In this document: piece by piece, positions 33,401-44,627 of the stretch
Position numbering within the stretch: position 1 is the first letter of the stretch
Layout of the letters: the number at the start of each line of letters is the position of its first letter
NCBI GenBank assembly: GCA_025175895.1
Contig: CM045989.1
Coordinates: 21,569,928-21,633,927, forward strand
Length of the DNA stretch: 64,000 nt
Direction: 5' to 3'
Source: Wurfbainia villosa
Taxonomy: Eukaryota; Streptophyta; Magnoliopsida; Zingiberales; Zingiberaceae
Translations under genes and position numbers: made by a program
Notes under the pieces: model-generated
What the model was told of the DNA's origin: nothing
The model's database searches: none
What the model saw: only the letters and a program-made list of their open reading frames with translations

Positions 33401-35056
33401 GTGAAGCACAATAGAAGATAACTCATAGTGATGAGCAATCGGCTGAACCTACTGTAACACCACATCTTCGTAGATCTAGTAGAACACGCAACATTCCTGA
33501 AAGATATGGATTTCTCATAAGTGAATCGAACGACGTGTTACTCATTGATGATGAGGAGCCTACCAGTTATGAAGAAGTGCTGACAAGTTCAGAAAGGGAT
33601 AAGTGGCTTGAAGCTATGAAGTCGGAAATGGATTCCATGTATGAAAACCAAGTTTGAAACTTGGTTGACCCACCTGAAGGCATCAAGCCTATAGGGTGCA
33701 AGTGGGTTTTCAAGAAGAAAACTAACATGGATGGTAATGTGATTACTTATAAGGCTAGATTAGTGGCGAAAGGATATCGTCAAAAGCAAGGTGTTGATTA
33801 TAACGAAACCTATTCGCCTATAGCTATGCTTAAATCCATTCGGATGCTCCTGGCCATAGCGGCTCATTATGATTATGAGATATGACAGATGGATGTGAAA
33901 ACAACTTTCCTTAATGGAAACCTACTCGAGGATGTGTATATGATACAACTTGAGGGTTTCACATCGGTTGATAAAACCAAGGTATGCAAATTGCGACGGT
34001 CCATATATGGATTGAAGCAAGTATCCAGGAGCTGGAATATCCGTTTTGATGAGACAATCAAAAAGTTTGATTTCTCACAAAATCCAGACGAACCTTGTGT
34101 GTACAAGAAGGTTAGTGGGAGTGCAGTCATATTCCTAGTATTGTATGTCGTTGACATATTACTTATAGGAAACGATGTTTTAGTCTTACAGTTAGTTAAG
34201 GTTTGGTTATCCAAGACATTCTCCATGAAAGACCTGAGAGAAGCAACCTACATCCTTGGGATTAAGATCTATAGAGATAGATCAAAATGGTTGCTTGGTC
34301 TTTCGCAGTCTACATATATAGACCGAGTGCTAAAGAGGTTTAGCATGTCAAAATACAAGAAAGGTTTTCTACCCATTAGGCATGGGATACACCTTTCGAA
34401 GTCTATGTGTCTGCGCACAGAAAACGAGAGGATTTGCATGAGTAAGATTCCCTATGCATCCGCAATAGGATCTATCATGTATGCTATGTTATGTATGAGG
34501 CCCGATGTATCGTATGCTCTGAGTGTCACGAGCAGATACTAGTCAGATCCAGGAATGGATCATTGGGCGGCTGTTAAGATGATCCTTAAGTACTTAAGAA
34601 GAACTAAGGATGCATTCCTAATATATGGAAAAGGGTACATGGTGAAATGTGGGTATACGGATGCCAGCTTCCAGATAGACAAGGATCATTCCATGTCTCA
34701 GTCTAGGAATGTATTCACCTGGAATGGAGGCGCAATAAGTTGGAAAGGTTCCAAGCTTGATACTATAGCAGATTCTGCCACTAAGGCAGAATACATTGAA
34801 GCTTTGGAAGCAGCAAAAGAAGCGGTTTGGATCAAAAAGTTCATCTATGAACTTGATGTGGTCTCATCAATGATCCAAACATGTGCTTCGCCGCTATCAT
34901 TTGATCAGAGAGATCATAAGTAGAAAGGAAATACAAATCGAGAAAATCTCCACTGAAAGGAACTTAGCGGATCCTTTGACTAAGACATTACCTCAAAGTA
35001 AGTTTGAGGGTCATGTTAGAGCTTATGGTATTGGATACCGTAGCGATTGGCATTAG
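33401..35056 (+). pseudogene. CopB reverse transcriptase and RNase H (broken)
   Basis: RT blocks CKWVFKKKTNMDG, LVAKGYRQKQG and QMDVKTTFLNG are visible, but two Trp codons are TGA (33655 region and 33883). The catalytic motif reads YVVD near 34144-34155, so one essential Asp is lost. A TAG stands at 34540. In RNase H the block with CDNNGAI is deleted: about 90 nt that CopH has at about 60630-60715 are absent near 34860. The closing sequence YGIGYRSDWH ends with TAG at 35054. Confidence 0.88.
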
Positions 35057-35057
35057 G

Positions 35058-35070
35058 CCAAGTGGGAGTT
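35058..35070 (+). other. CopB polypurine tract
   Basis: ccaagtgggagtt directly before the 3' LTR start TGTTAG, two bases after the pol stop. Confidence 0.8.
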
Positions 35071-37289
35071 TGTTAGTAATATATGAGAGGTGTCCTAAGG
35101 CAATCGCCTAATGGTCATACCATTTATTTGATAAATGAAGATTCACTATTTGAGTGTACATGTTTTCATGTATCTGATTGGATCTTAAATTCATTTACAG
35201 AATGACCGCGATACGATTCACAGCATGAGAGAATTTGTGATTAGATCACAACTAGTGAGTATCTCTACATGTGTAATTGTGATATATCGGAATTATCCCT
35301 AGTCGATGAATTGATGGATATGGACAGCATTGATTCTGTCGAGACTAGCACGATGTATACTCCTTGGTATATCCAAGCAGCTGATTCTCACTGGCTAGAG
35401 ACATTGTGATGTCCGGAGTTAATCGTGGATGCTAGTAATGGTAACTAGTATATTGGAGTGACCAACAGTAAGACTTCATATGGTTCTCTGCATATATAGA
35501 TATGTCAATAAAGTTCTTACTGTAGCTTAAGTGCGATGTTCCTTTGACTTGCGATATTCAAGTCATCTTGATCATGAAGGCTTATGCTTTGACATCTTAA
35601 GCAAGCATCTCTGAGGATATGTGGACCCGGGATGATTGGGTATAAGTCGAAGTGATCGAAGGTGTTTGAATAACCTATAAAGGATTCACCACTCCTTGCG
35701 AGGAGATGTATACCCATGGCCTCTCGTCAGATTGTTACTAAAGTCTTTGGCCAAAGCATTACATGTTTAGAGTAAGGTACTCTTCGATACATGTGCAGTA
35801 ACTAGAATCCGTAGGACGAGGAAATGATACTTGGGCTAGGTGTGACGTAGTCATCCTAGTGGGGACTGACACTATAGACCATGTCCTGAACCAAGTGAGT
35901 ATAGGATGAGTGTAGGGAATGGGGCACGATTCATTCGAGCTGCTGAAGGGTTTCAGAAATAGTTCTGGATCAACCGTTGATCTTTTCGGTTAATTGGGGA
36001 TCATGATGTACTACTAGGTGCCACTCATCATCGTTCTATAATTAATGGTTAATTATAGACGGCCAACATAAATCGAGAACCTATTTGGTCACACGCACAA
36101 CGAGCGTAATACGAAGGATTTAAAACGAGCTTGAGAATGAGATTCTCAGACCGAGAGAAACTAGGTTTGGTTTGACCAAAACAAGAAGCGAGCATGAAAT
36201 CATTTTAGTCGCAATGGAAGCGTGGATGGGCCGTGTCTTATGAAGACATGATGGATGAACCAAAATGGTTTGGTTCTAATACAACGGAGGAGAATAAACC
36301 AAAGGGGTTTGGTTTGTTTTAAATGAATGAACCAAAGTTGGTTCGGTTCGTTTTAACTCAAAATAAACCATCATGGTTTGGTTTATTTTAACTTAAATTA
36401 ATGGAGCGGGTTAACGGCCCTTTGGTTATGATCCAATAACCATTAAGAGAATTTGTTCTCTATAAAATAGGGCTTAAGGGTTTTTGTTAAACTCTAATTG
36501 AGGCAACCCTAGTTTTTGGCCCCCCAACCTCTCCCTCTAGTCGGTGCCAACCCTATTGCAGCCGCCCACCTCCTCCAACTGGTGACCAGCTGCTGCCGTC
36601 TTCTCCACTTGCCGGCGTCGAGCTGCTGCTGGAGGAGGTCCGGTGATCATCCTTGGCTCCGGTGACAAGGTGAGAACATTGCTTTCCTTATTTGGCCGGC
36701 GCAAGGTCTCCACCAAAGCTGTCCAGTTTTTGGACAACTTGTTTCCCTCCTGTCGGAGCGTCATTTGGATGACGTTTGGAGCTCCGACAGCGCCTTCCTT
36801 ACCAGGAATTCGATCTCCGGTAATCCTCATAGGTGGAGGACGAAGGATTCGTCAAACGGTTGACGAATACCTCTCCGGAGAAGCGGGTTTTGAGGACTCG
36901 TTTTGGATACGAATTTGGATTCGGATCGTGATCTTCTCTCGATCACATCGTCTTCAACACGAGGCTAGTAACCCATACGAAGACGAGGCTCGTGACTTGG
37001 TGAAGTCATCCCAAAGATACTCGGCATGGATACGGATAGAGACGATTCTAGCAAGGATCGTTCCGGTTGATGTCTTTCCCGCTACACGTGATACGTAAGG
37101 TATACGTAGTTAAATTTCCTTTTATTGCAAAATTTAAATTTATGGTTATGTCTACACATGTTGTACTATGCATGCATGGGATGTGTGTGTTGTAATAAAT
37201 GTAGATTTATTATTTTTATTTCTTCCGCTGTGCACATGTTTACGAAACATGTTCGAACATACACTCGCCGCGGTGTCGGAAACCCAACA
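35071..37289 (+). repeat. CopB 3' LTR
   Basis: 2219 bp, collinear with the 5' LTR and highly similar by eye. It includes the four U3 palindromes and the CCAAT/TATA pair. It ends GGAAACCCAACA and is followed by the duplication CCGAG. Confidence 0.95.
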
Positions 37290-38046
37290 CCGAGACCTCG
37301 ATCGGAAGTGACTTGCTACGAATGCAATGGAAAAGGACAAGTTAGAGTGCACAAACTTCAAAAAGGAAGAAAAACCAAAAAAGAAAAAGAAAAAGAAGGC
37401 TCTTAAGGCTACATGGGATGAGTTGTCATCGGAGGAGTCAGACATGGAAGAGATGAAGAGAAGCTTCGTTGCGTTTATGGCTGAATCAAGATCCGAAGCT
37501 TAGTCAAGTTCCGAATATGAGTTCGATTCTAAGTCCGAGAGAAGCCACGGATCCACATCCATTTCCGAAGGTTTTGACGAGGTCACTTCTCCCATAGAAG
37601 ATAAATTATATAATATCATTGCATGCTTAGGTAGAAAGTTAGCTAAGTCCGAAAATCGAGTCGACTCGCTACTTAAGGAAGTCCAAGTACTTAAGGAGCA
37701 AGTCAACTCGAAGACTTCGACTTTCCAATTTAAGGATAGAGACTCAACTCAAGTTGTAAAACTTGAGGAAGAGAACTCAGTTCTAAAAAGGCAAGTAGAA
37801 GATCTAACTGGATATTTGGAAAAGTTCACTTCAGGCTCAAAGTATCTCAACATGATGCTTGGATCTCAGTGAGCTATGTACAACAAATCCAGACTCGAGT
37901 ATAAGGCTAAGTCCACCTATAAATCTTACATGTCATTACTTAGCCGAAATGCTAAGAATTGAGTCCAAGCATGGGTTCCTAAGTCTAGCTTAGTCAACCA
38001 AGTTGGGGCAAATCAATTTTGGTTCCCAAGTGTCATGTTCACTTAG
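37290..38046 (+). pseudogene. SireC gag, C-terminal part
   Basis: This continues gag from 27704. A zinc-knuckle-like stretch (CYECNGKGQVRVHK) has lost its His and last Cys. Then come a Lys-rich tract and an acidic Ser/Glu region. A coiled-coil-like segment follows (roughly 37600-37850, with heptads of Leu and Val such as LLKEVQVLKEQV). Last is the SIRE gag end motif AWVPKS. Stops at about 37501 (TAG), 37870 (TGA) and 37960 (TGA) break the frame. The final stop is TAG at 38044. Confidence 0.75.
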
Positions 38047-38211
38047 TGAACAAAAGTCAAACTAGCTACCATTTTGGGGGAGCTAACACCTTGCTTGTTT
38101 CCTTGTTTAGTTAAACACTTGCATGTTTCATTTAACTTTCCTTGTTTTAGTCTAACACTTGCTTGCTTTAGTTAACCTTCCATCTTTTAGTTAAACACTT
38201 GAATGTCTTAG
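38047..38211 (+). repeat. SireC post-gag noncoding tail with tandem repeat
   Basis: After ttttgggggagctaacacc there are four imperfect units of agttaaacacttgcatg/ttcctt type. No pol sequence follows the gag end here. TrgD interrupts at 38212. Confidence 0.6.
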
Positions 38212-38762
38212 TGTTGGTGCAATCGGCCCAGGTCACGATTGACCGGACTCGAGTTTGACTCAAGCGATGTTTTGATGTTTGACATGGAGGCTTGACATTG
38301 ATGTATGATAATATTTTGGGAAGATTGTTTGTACAATCGACCAAGGTCATGTTTGACCGAACTCGAGTTTGACTCGAGGGGGATTTTGATGGTTGACTGG
38401 GGTTGACCTTGTCATGGAAAGTCCAAGTCTTGAGTACTTGGCATGTAAAGTCCAAGCATGGGTCTTGGCATGATAAGTCCAATGGTTGGCGGTGTAAAAT
38501 CTAAGCGGAGTCTTGGACGTGTAAGTCCAATGTGTCATGGCAGTGTAGACACCGTTAGCATGACATAGCCGATGGAAGCACCTGAAGGCTACCACAATGG
38601 ATGAACAAGTCATGGATGACTTGGAGGGATCCGAGAGGCTTGAGGCTGACGGAGTTGGCTAGAAGGCTTAGATTTAGGCTACGGGTGGTCTAGCAAGTAT
38701 TGGGGAACCATACTTGGGTTAAACCTCATGTTTGAGGTTAAAACCTCATGTTTGAGGTGTAT

Positions 38763-39100
38763 CAGTCGACTGGGACCATGTGGCAGTCGACTGGTGTGAG
38801 TCAACTAGGGTTTGACTGTGGGAAGTGTCCCAGCAGTCGACTGCTGAGGTGGGCAGTCCACTGCTAGGTCGAGCAGTCGACTGATCATGTGATCAGTCGA
38901 ATGGTGCTAGGTATTTCGGGCATAAAATGGAGTCTCACTCGACTACTGGGGCTAGCAGTCGAGTGAAGGCTCAATCAGTCGACTAATGGACATGATCAGT
39001 CTACTGATGTCCTATCTGTTGGATTTTTCCAGCGTGGATCACACCGTTGTCTCACAGCAATATTGTCACCAGTCGACTGATGGTCCTGAGCTGTCGACTG
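38763..39100. promoter_or_regulatory. GTCGAC palindrome train in TrgD LTR, 20-bp spacing
   Basis: Intact or one-to-two-mismatch copies of CAGTCGACTG start at 38763, 38784, 38834, 38854, 38874, 38894, 38936, 38956, 38976 and 38997, with further sites near 39070 and 39091. Intervals within each train are 20 or 21 bp, while the ten-base spacers differ. Confidence 0.85.
38920..38928 (+). promoter_or_regulatory. TATA-like box in TrgD LTR
   Basis: gcataaaat lies inside the palindrome train. In TrgE and SireC the TATA box lies just downstream of the train. Confidence 0.4.
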
Positions 39101-39619
39101 ATCGGCAATTTCTAGCCCTGGCAGAAGCTTTAAATGGAGCTTGTGGAGGAGGAAATCTCAATCGGTTCTTGAGATCTTTTGGGGTGATTTATTGCTGCAA
39201 ATCAGGGTCTCCACGTGCAAGTCAAGCAACCAAGCATTCAAACAATCAAAAGAAAAGTGTTGTAAAGTTTCCTTTACTTTTCTTTTGTATTTGTATTGTA
39301 TCTTGCTTGTATTTATTTCTTACTATTGTAAGATAACTTGTACAAGGTTTCTCCACCTCCGGATTGTTCCGAGAAGGAGTTATTTGTGAGTAGTCGTTGT
39401 GTGTGCATCACTAGAGCTCCTTAGAGCTCGATCTGTGGAGAAGGAATCATTCAGTTCTGAACCACATTATATTGTTGTGTTCTTGTGTGTTTGTCTATTT
39501 TATTATCTGTATATTCCGCTGCGTACTAACGTGTTGTAGAAAAGCGCATGATCGAATTCCATTTCGTAACAAAAATGAGCTATTCACCCCCCTCTAGCGG
39601 TTGACATTTCATCTACAAT

Positions 39620-39632
39620 TGGTATCAGAGCC
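39620..39632 (+). other. TrgD primer binding site
   Basis: tggtatcagagcc, two bases after the LTR end CTACA. A perfect tRNA-Met-type match. Confidence 0.88.
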
Positions 39633-39684
39633 TGGGGCTCTTCTACGGACTAACCGCCGGGAGCAAAGATGCTAGAGGGTGAAG

Positions 39685-41384
39685 ATGGAGTTGGAAGAAC
39701 AACTAGGTTGGGACATCAACATACCGGTGCCTTACACCCTATATGGACGAGAAGACTTCAATTCTTGGAAGAGAAGAATTGATGATTTTATCATGATGAG
39801 AGACTTTGAGGAGTGGTCCATCTTAATGGAAGGATTTGAATATCCAAGAGGACCAAAAGGTGGCTTCCTCAAAAAGAAGAGATGGAGTGAGGAGCAACTC
39901 CAACATTTCGAGAAAAATAAGAAGGTAATCAAATTTATTTTTGATTTAATTCCTAATGACTTCTTGTGTAGCCTAGGTGATTGCATGGATGCCAAGGAGC
40001 TTTGGAGAGAATTGGCCAAGCTCCACGATGACCCATCACTGGCTCAAGAAGAGGAGGCCAAAGATGAATCCTCATCCTCACAAGCGAGTGAGGATTCGGA
40101 AGTTGATAGGGAGTCAACCTCCGAATCAGTGGAAGAAGAGGAAGATTTGGAAGAGACCTCCACCTCTAGGATTGAGGGGGAGGAGATTAGGGCATCCTCA
40201 ACACTGGAACAAGAAAAAGCATCTACATCCGGTCGAGAGGAAGAGCAAGCTCAAGAGATCCTCACCACCACCCTAGGTAACACAAACATATATGTTAATA
40301 ATAAAATGCATATAATATGTTTTGAGTGTAGGGAATCCGGGGACTACAAGAGTAAGTGCCCTAAGAAAGTCAAGAAGGCTCCACCCGTGCCAAAGGTCAA
40401 GGAGATTGGTGCCTCAATGCAAAAGAGCAAGGAGCAAGTGATTTGCTTCAAATGCTGGCTATCGGGCCATTATAGGAGTCAATGTCCTAGGGGGAGTAAA
40501 AAGACCCAAAATGGAGCATCACATGTAGGGGGAGCTAAGGCTAACCCTAATGCTCCTTCTAATTTAAATGTCAAAAAGCATGCTAGGAATTTTAATTCTC
40601 TTGCAATTTATCATGAAAAGCATGCTAGGAATAACAAATATTTTTGTTTAGGAGCTAAAAAATGTCCACTTAGGAAATAGGGAAAAATTTTGGACTAATG
40701 TCCCTAAAAATATCTTACCTAAGGACAAACCTAGATCAAACAACTCTAGACCTAGGGAGACAATTAGGAAGATAGAGGATCATCTAGGTTTTAACCCTAA
40801 ATGGACTAGGCATATGCCTAGGAAAAACATTGCCCAAAGACCAAATGAAAAATCAAAAATTGGGCAATTAGAATTGGAAAACCAAGCCTTGAGGTCAAGG
40901 CTCGAGAAACTTGAAAATAGGATTATGCAAAATCAAATAAAAGGCTCAAATAGTCAAAGTCAAGGGTCTAGATCTAGAAGTTAAAGTAAAAAACCTAGGG
41001 CCTAAGAGACAAGAGTCAACCAAGGGCAAGAAAGGTTTGGGTCACAAACCTAAGCCTAAGGTGACTTATCATAGTGTTCCATTTGATTATAGAACACAAA
41101 CTAGGTCTAGAAAAACCAAGGTCAATAGGGAAGTAATCCCTAAGGTTGACCAAGGTAGGTGCTTAGTGGCCAAGGTTTCCATGAAACCTAGGAAGACCAC
41201 TAAGAAGGTTACTAGGGAGGCAATCCCTAAGGTTAACCTAGTTAAAACCCAAATGACAAGGCTAACAAGCCTAGAAGGGTCATTAGGAAGGTATCTAGAG
41301 AGGTCATCCCTAAGGAATACCTAGTAAACCCAAGGAGCTCAAATAGATTTCGGATTCCTAAGAGCATGATCGATTCACGCTAGA
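39685..41384 (+). pseudogene. TrgD gag (broken)
   Basis: The frame from ATG 39685 is open for 331 codons. An N-terminal UBN2-like region (FNSWKRRIDDFI; KKRWSEEQLQHFEKN) is followed by an acidic Ser/Glu linker and two zinc knuckles. The first has Asp for His (CFECRESGDYKSKC); the second is complete (CFKCWLSGHYRSQC). A stop at 40678-40680 and later shifts break the C-terminal half. Its homology to TrgE gag can still be followed, including the coiled-coil phrase LENQALRSRLEKLEN and the end IPKSMIDS before TAG at 41382. The first ATG at 39669 is in another frame and leads nowhere. Confidence 0.85.
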
Positions 41385-42960
41385 TTGGTTTAGGGTGTGT
41401 CATTTTTAAATAGAAGGGTAGTTAACCTAACCATGGTAAAGGTGACACCTTAGGTGATTTTCAAGGTCATGTTATACCTTGGAAATAGGTTTGATCATTG
41501 ATCCTAAAAGATTTTAGGATGTGCCAATACATTTTTGGGATTATGAAAAATCAATTAAATTGGCACAATTTAGGTTTAGAGGTTGAAGTGTGTCATTTTG
41601 GATTTTTGGCACACTGGGGAGAAAAGTAACAATATGAAAAAATATACTTAATTATATCAAATGATAACTAATTTTAAAATTTAGGTATTCTTATATCTAT
41701 ACCTTTTATTTGTCATGCCTTGATTGCAATATAATATGTCATGACATCATGTTTAATTTTTATTATTTATATGTCATGATTATGTGTAGGATTAAGGTTA
41801 ATAATGTCATGTGTTTTTAGATTGTATCATATGCCATGACATCATGATCATTGACCATGCATAATTATGTTATCATTTATGCCATGATCATTCATGCATT
41901 TAATTTGATTTAAGGACAATGGCATGACTTGAAGTCCTATTTATAAGGGAATCAAGTAGGGTTGCTTTAGAAAAATGCATGAAACTCTAGATTAGGATGA
42001 TCAAAACCCATATCTCATATCACATTGACTTGTATGTGTTTTCATACACCCTAGATATATGTGAGAAGCTAGGATATGAGTTAAGTTCAAGGTGCATAGT
42101 TTTTGCATCTAGATGAACTAAAAATCATCTTTTACTAAAGGTGGATTATTGGGAAAGCTTGTGTACAAGTCATGTACATTAAGCCCAAGGAATATGATCC
42201 AATATAGGTTTTCAAAAACATTTTAATATTATTTTAGAAAACCTTGGTGAAGTCTATCTTTTGATAGCAATCAGCATTGATGAAATTGATACAAAGTGAG
42301 ATAAAATTTTGAAGTTTTTCTTCACTTTTGAATTTTGTATCAATTTCGATATTTTATGAGTAAAATATTTTTCTATCATTTTTCACCCATTTTATTAGTC
42401 ATAAGTATTATACGTATGAATTTTCATGATTTTTCGATATACGTATAATTATTTATGAATTTTTAAAATCCATTTCTAATAACTCAAAATCAGATTTTTT
42501 CAGTTATCAGTGGACTGCCCTTGGTGGCAGTCGACTGATGTGCAAGGCAGTCGACTGATATCTGTTAGAGTCGACTGCTAGGCTGATTTTGGAAAAAACA
42601 AAGTTGTTTAGCCCATTTTTAGCCTTGGTAAAGTTCCCTAATCACTCCTAACCCTTGGATATACTTTGGGAAACATTATAAAGGGTGAAAATCCATTGGA
42701 TATGGATTAGGAGAGTTGTTTAGGGTTTGTATCAATTTTAAGGTGAGGAAAAGTTCAATGTTGAACTTTAAACCTTATTTTTTGATGGTTTAGAGTTCCT
42801 ATTGGCTTAGGGACTTCCCAAGGACATTGTTGGTGCAATGGTTAAGGGGGAGCAAGCCTTTAGGGGGAGGTATCCATCATGGGATGATGGATAATATTTT
42901 TCCTCATGAGGGGGAAAATGGAATTAGGAGATACCCAATTTGGGAATTGGGAGAGTGTAT
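41385..42960 (+). other. TrgD 3' noncoding region
   Basis: 1.6 kb with no reading frame. It aligns in order with TrgE 46157-44640 (minus strand): gtcatgacatg-rich tract, a palindrome train (42508-42577), the phrase acattgttggtgcaatg and purine tracts aagggggagcaag and agggggaggtat (42846-42873). The region ends at the GypG LTR. Conservation without coding suggests a cis function such as packaging or priming. Confidence 0.65.
42508..42577. repeat. Four GTCGAC palindromes at exact 20-bp period in TrgD 3' region
   Basis: Copies start at 42508 (one mismatch), 42528, 42548 and 42568 (one mismatch). The ten-base spacers differ from each other. TrgE has three perfect copies at the matching place. 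Confidence 0.85.
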
Positions 42961-43071
42961 TGTAACGCCTGTAAAATTTCTAGTTATTTTACAAGAATTT
43001 TTGGTATGATTAAGATAGGCTTTATATGGGATCTTTCAAAAACAAAAGAAAAGAAGCCAAAAAGGATGCAT
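42961..43071 (+). repeat. GypG 5' LTR, first piece
   Basis: 111 bp starting TGTAACGCCTGTAAAATTTC, matching the start of the GypF LTR with a few changes. It is cut at the TGCAT duplication by TrgE. Confidence 0.9.
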
Positions 43072-43553
43072 TGTTAGGAGATGGGGACGACTGGCTAGAG
43101 GGGGGGTGAATAACCCTTTGTCATTGGATGTCGTAATTCGCTCGTTCTCATTGCGTTGCTTGTCTACGATTGTTGTTAGTGCAGCGGAATAACAATAATA
43201 ATGAAACTAACAACAATACACAATCACACAACACAAGATATACGTGGTTCGGAACCAAATGGTTCCTACTCCACGGGCGAGCTCACCGAGCTCTAGTTAT
43301 GCGCACGACACTAACTAAACTCCTTCTCGACTACACGTCGGAGGTGGAGAAACCTTTCACAAGCAATTACAACAGTAATATACAAATACAAACAAGAATA
43401 CAAATACAATACAAAAGAAACACTTTTCACCGATTGCTTTTGATCACTTGTTTGTTGCTTGCTTTGATTGGCTCTTGAAGGACTGGAATGCAGCAGCAAT
43501 TCCCCTCCAATAGCTCCACAAAAACCATGGCAAAAACCTCCATCTCGAGCTCC

Positions 43554-43560
43554 TTTTATA
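43554..43560 (-). promoter_or_regulatory. TATA box in TrgE 3' LTR
   Basis: tataaaa on the minus strand, with palindromes upstream (43712-43896). The 5' LTR copy is at 48269-48275. Confidence 0.45.
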
Positions 43561-43711
43561 ACCTGCATCGAGTTTGTTTAGGCCTAGCAATCGATGCCAA
43601 AAGGCCCGATCTGCCCATGTAGATTGTCTCACAACGGCGGATCCATGTCGGACAAGTTCCAACGGATCACCTAGCGATCGGGATGATGCCCATCGATCAT
43701 TGGTGACCTAG

Positions 43712-43896
43712 TAGTCGACTGCCCAGTCGACTACGGAGCGTTCTGTGCTCGCGACACTCCCATCAGTCGACTGCTTTCAACATCAGTCGACTACCAGTCC
43801 ATGGGAGTCGACTGCCAAGAACAAAACCCTAGCCTTACACCAGTCGAACCCTAGTCGACTTGGACCAGTCGAACCGGCACCTATGCCAGTCGACTG
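43712..43896. promoter_or_regulatory. GTCGAC palindrome train in TrgE 3' LTR
   Basis: Sites at 43712, 43724, 43764, 43784, 43805 and 43887, plus decayed ones. The 20-21 bp interval is seen at 43764, 43784 and 43805. Confidence 0.8.
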
Positions 43897-44267
43897 ACGT
43901 CGGGCAAAACCTCAAACACCAAGTTGTTTGAGCATCCGACCGTCGAGTAAACCCTCAAACATCAAGTTTGAGCCTCCGACACTCAGTCTTAGCCACTTGG
44001 CCAAGTCCACCTTATCCCTCATGGAGTTCCCCACCGAAGCTCTCTTCCCTCGGCCTACGTCCCTCGGATGCGCCAAGCGCACGACTTCGCAACACCATCC
44101 TTCGCGTCTCATACCCTAGAAGTATGCTTCCCCTTGGGATCACTCCATTCGCTCCCCGTCCAGCGGTCCCTCGGATGCACCAAGCGCACGGCTTCGCAAT
44201 GCCATCCTTCACCGACTCAAGGACCCCGAGCCTAGTGAACTTACCAAGTCCTCAAGACTTCCCAAAT

Positions 44268-44442
44268 GCACCAAGCGCATGGCTTCGCAATGCATTTCTC
44301 ACCAAGCACCAAGCGCACGGCTTCGCAATGCTTTGGACTTTCCCATGCCAAGCACCAAGCGCACGGCTTCGCAATGCTTTGGACTTTCCCATGCCAAGCA
44401 CCAAGCGCACGGCTTCACAATGCTTTGGACTTTCCCATGCCA
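44268..44442 (-). repeat. 46-bp tandem repeat in TrgE LTR
   Basis: Three to four units of aagcaccaagcgcacggctt plus cgcaatgctttggactttcc. The unit is not a multiple of three, yet several frames stay open across it on both strands, so the predicted peptides here are artefacts. The same array lies at 48976-49150. Confidence 0.85.
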
Positions 44443-44613
44443 AGGCTTCCCCCTTGGACTTCCACACCAAGCTCCATGCTTGGATTTTCCATGCCAACCC
44501 CATGTTGGACTTTCCCATGACAATCCCATGTCATGAGTTTTTTCCATCATCAAAATACTATCAAGGTACTGCTCGAGTCAAACTCGAGTCAACCTGGGCC
44601 GATTGCAACAACA

Positions 44614-44627
44614 ATCTCCCCCTTTTT
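44614..44627 (-). other. TrgE polypurine tract
   Basis: On the minus strand aaaaagggggagat abuts the LTR start TGTTGTTG. A second copy of the tract (aaaaagggggaga) lies 120 bp upstream on the minus strand at about 44732-44745. Confidence 0.85.

Larger units (their letters stand above)
27705..37289 (+). mobile_element. CopB: complete Ty1/copia element, coding region broken
   Basis: 9.6 kb with LTRs at 27705-29922 and 35071-37289, TGTTAG..CCAACA ends, primer site, polypurine tract and a perfect duplication CCGAG. Domain order is gag, protease, integrase, RT, RNase H in one polyprotein. CopH is a close relative across the whole length. Coding defects: several stops, at least two frameshifts, loss of a zinc-knuckle cysteine, YVVD in place of YVDD and a deletion in RNase H. 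Confidence 0.95.
24957..38211 (+). mobile_element. SireC: SIRE-like copia element, gag only visible, interrupted by CopB
   Basis: The 5' LTR (truncated on the left by LtrI) ends at 26245, followed by a tRNA-Met-type primer site, a long AT-rich leader and gag. CopB sits inside gag, flanked by CCGAG at 27700-27704 and 37290-37294. Gag resumes at 37290 and ends near 38046. No protease or pol follows; TrgD begins at 38212. Whether SireC had pol is unknown, since the rest lies beyond TrgD. Confidence 0.75.
38212..39617 (+). repeat. TrgD 5' LTR
   Basis: 1406 bp. It opens with TGTTGGTGCAATCGGCCC, the same start as the TrgE LTRs (on the other strand). A second, diverged copy of this start lies 115 bp in (about 38327, tgtttgtacaatcgaccaag), so the LTR head is tandemly duplicated. 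It carries the GTCGAC palindrome train, a TATA-like box, and the conserved end segment attcacccccctctagc. Confidence 0.8.
38212..42960 (+). mobile_element. TrgD: gag-only LTR retrotransposon, decayed, interrupted by GypG
   Basis: 5' LTR 38212-39617 (TGTTGG..CTACA), primer site at 39620, gag 39685-41384, then about 1.6 kb of noncoding sequence up to the GypG insertion at 42961. No protease, integrase, RT or RNase H is present between gag and the end of the visible part. The layout is collinear with TrgE on the minus strand. The 3' LTR should lie beyond GypG, outside the window, flanked by cttag if the duplication is kept. Confidence 0.8.
43072..44613 (-). repeat. TrgE 3' LTR
   Basis: 1542 bp on the minus strand, TGTTGTTGCAATCGG to CTCCTAACA. 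Similar throughout to the 5' copy. Several GTCGAC sites intact in the 5' LTR are lost here, consistent with decay at CpG. It contains a 46-bp tandem repeat (44268-44442). Confidence 0.93.

Noticed and set aside
44252..44553. Six overlapping open frames around 44250-44550 (and again at 49000-49260)
   Set aside because: They arise from a 46-bp tandem repeat that happens to lack stops; the strands and frames contradict each other.
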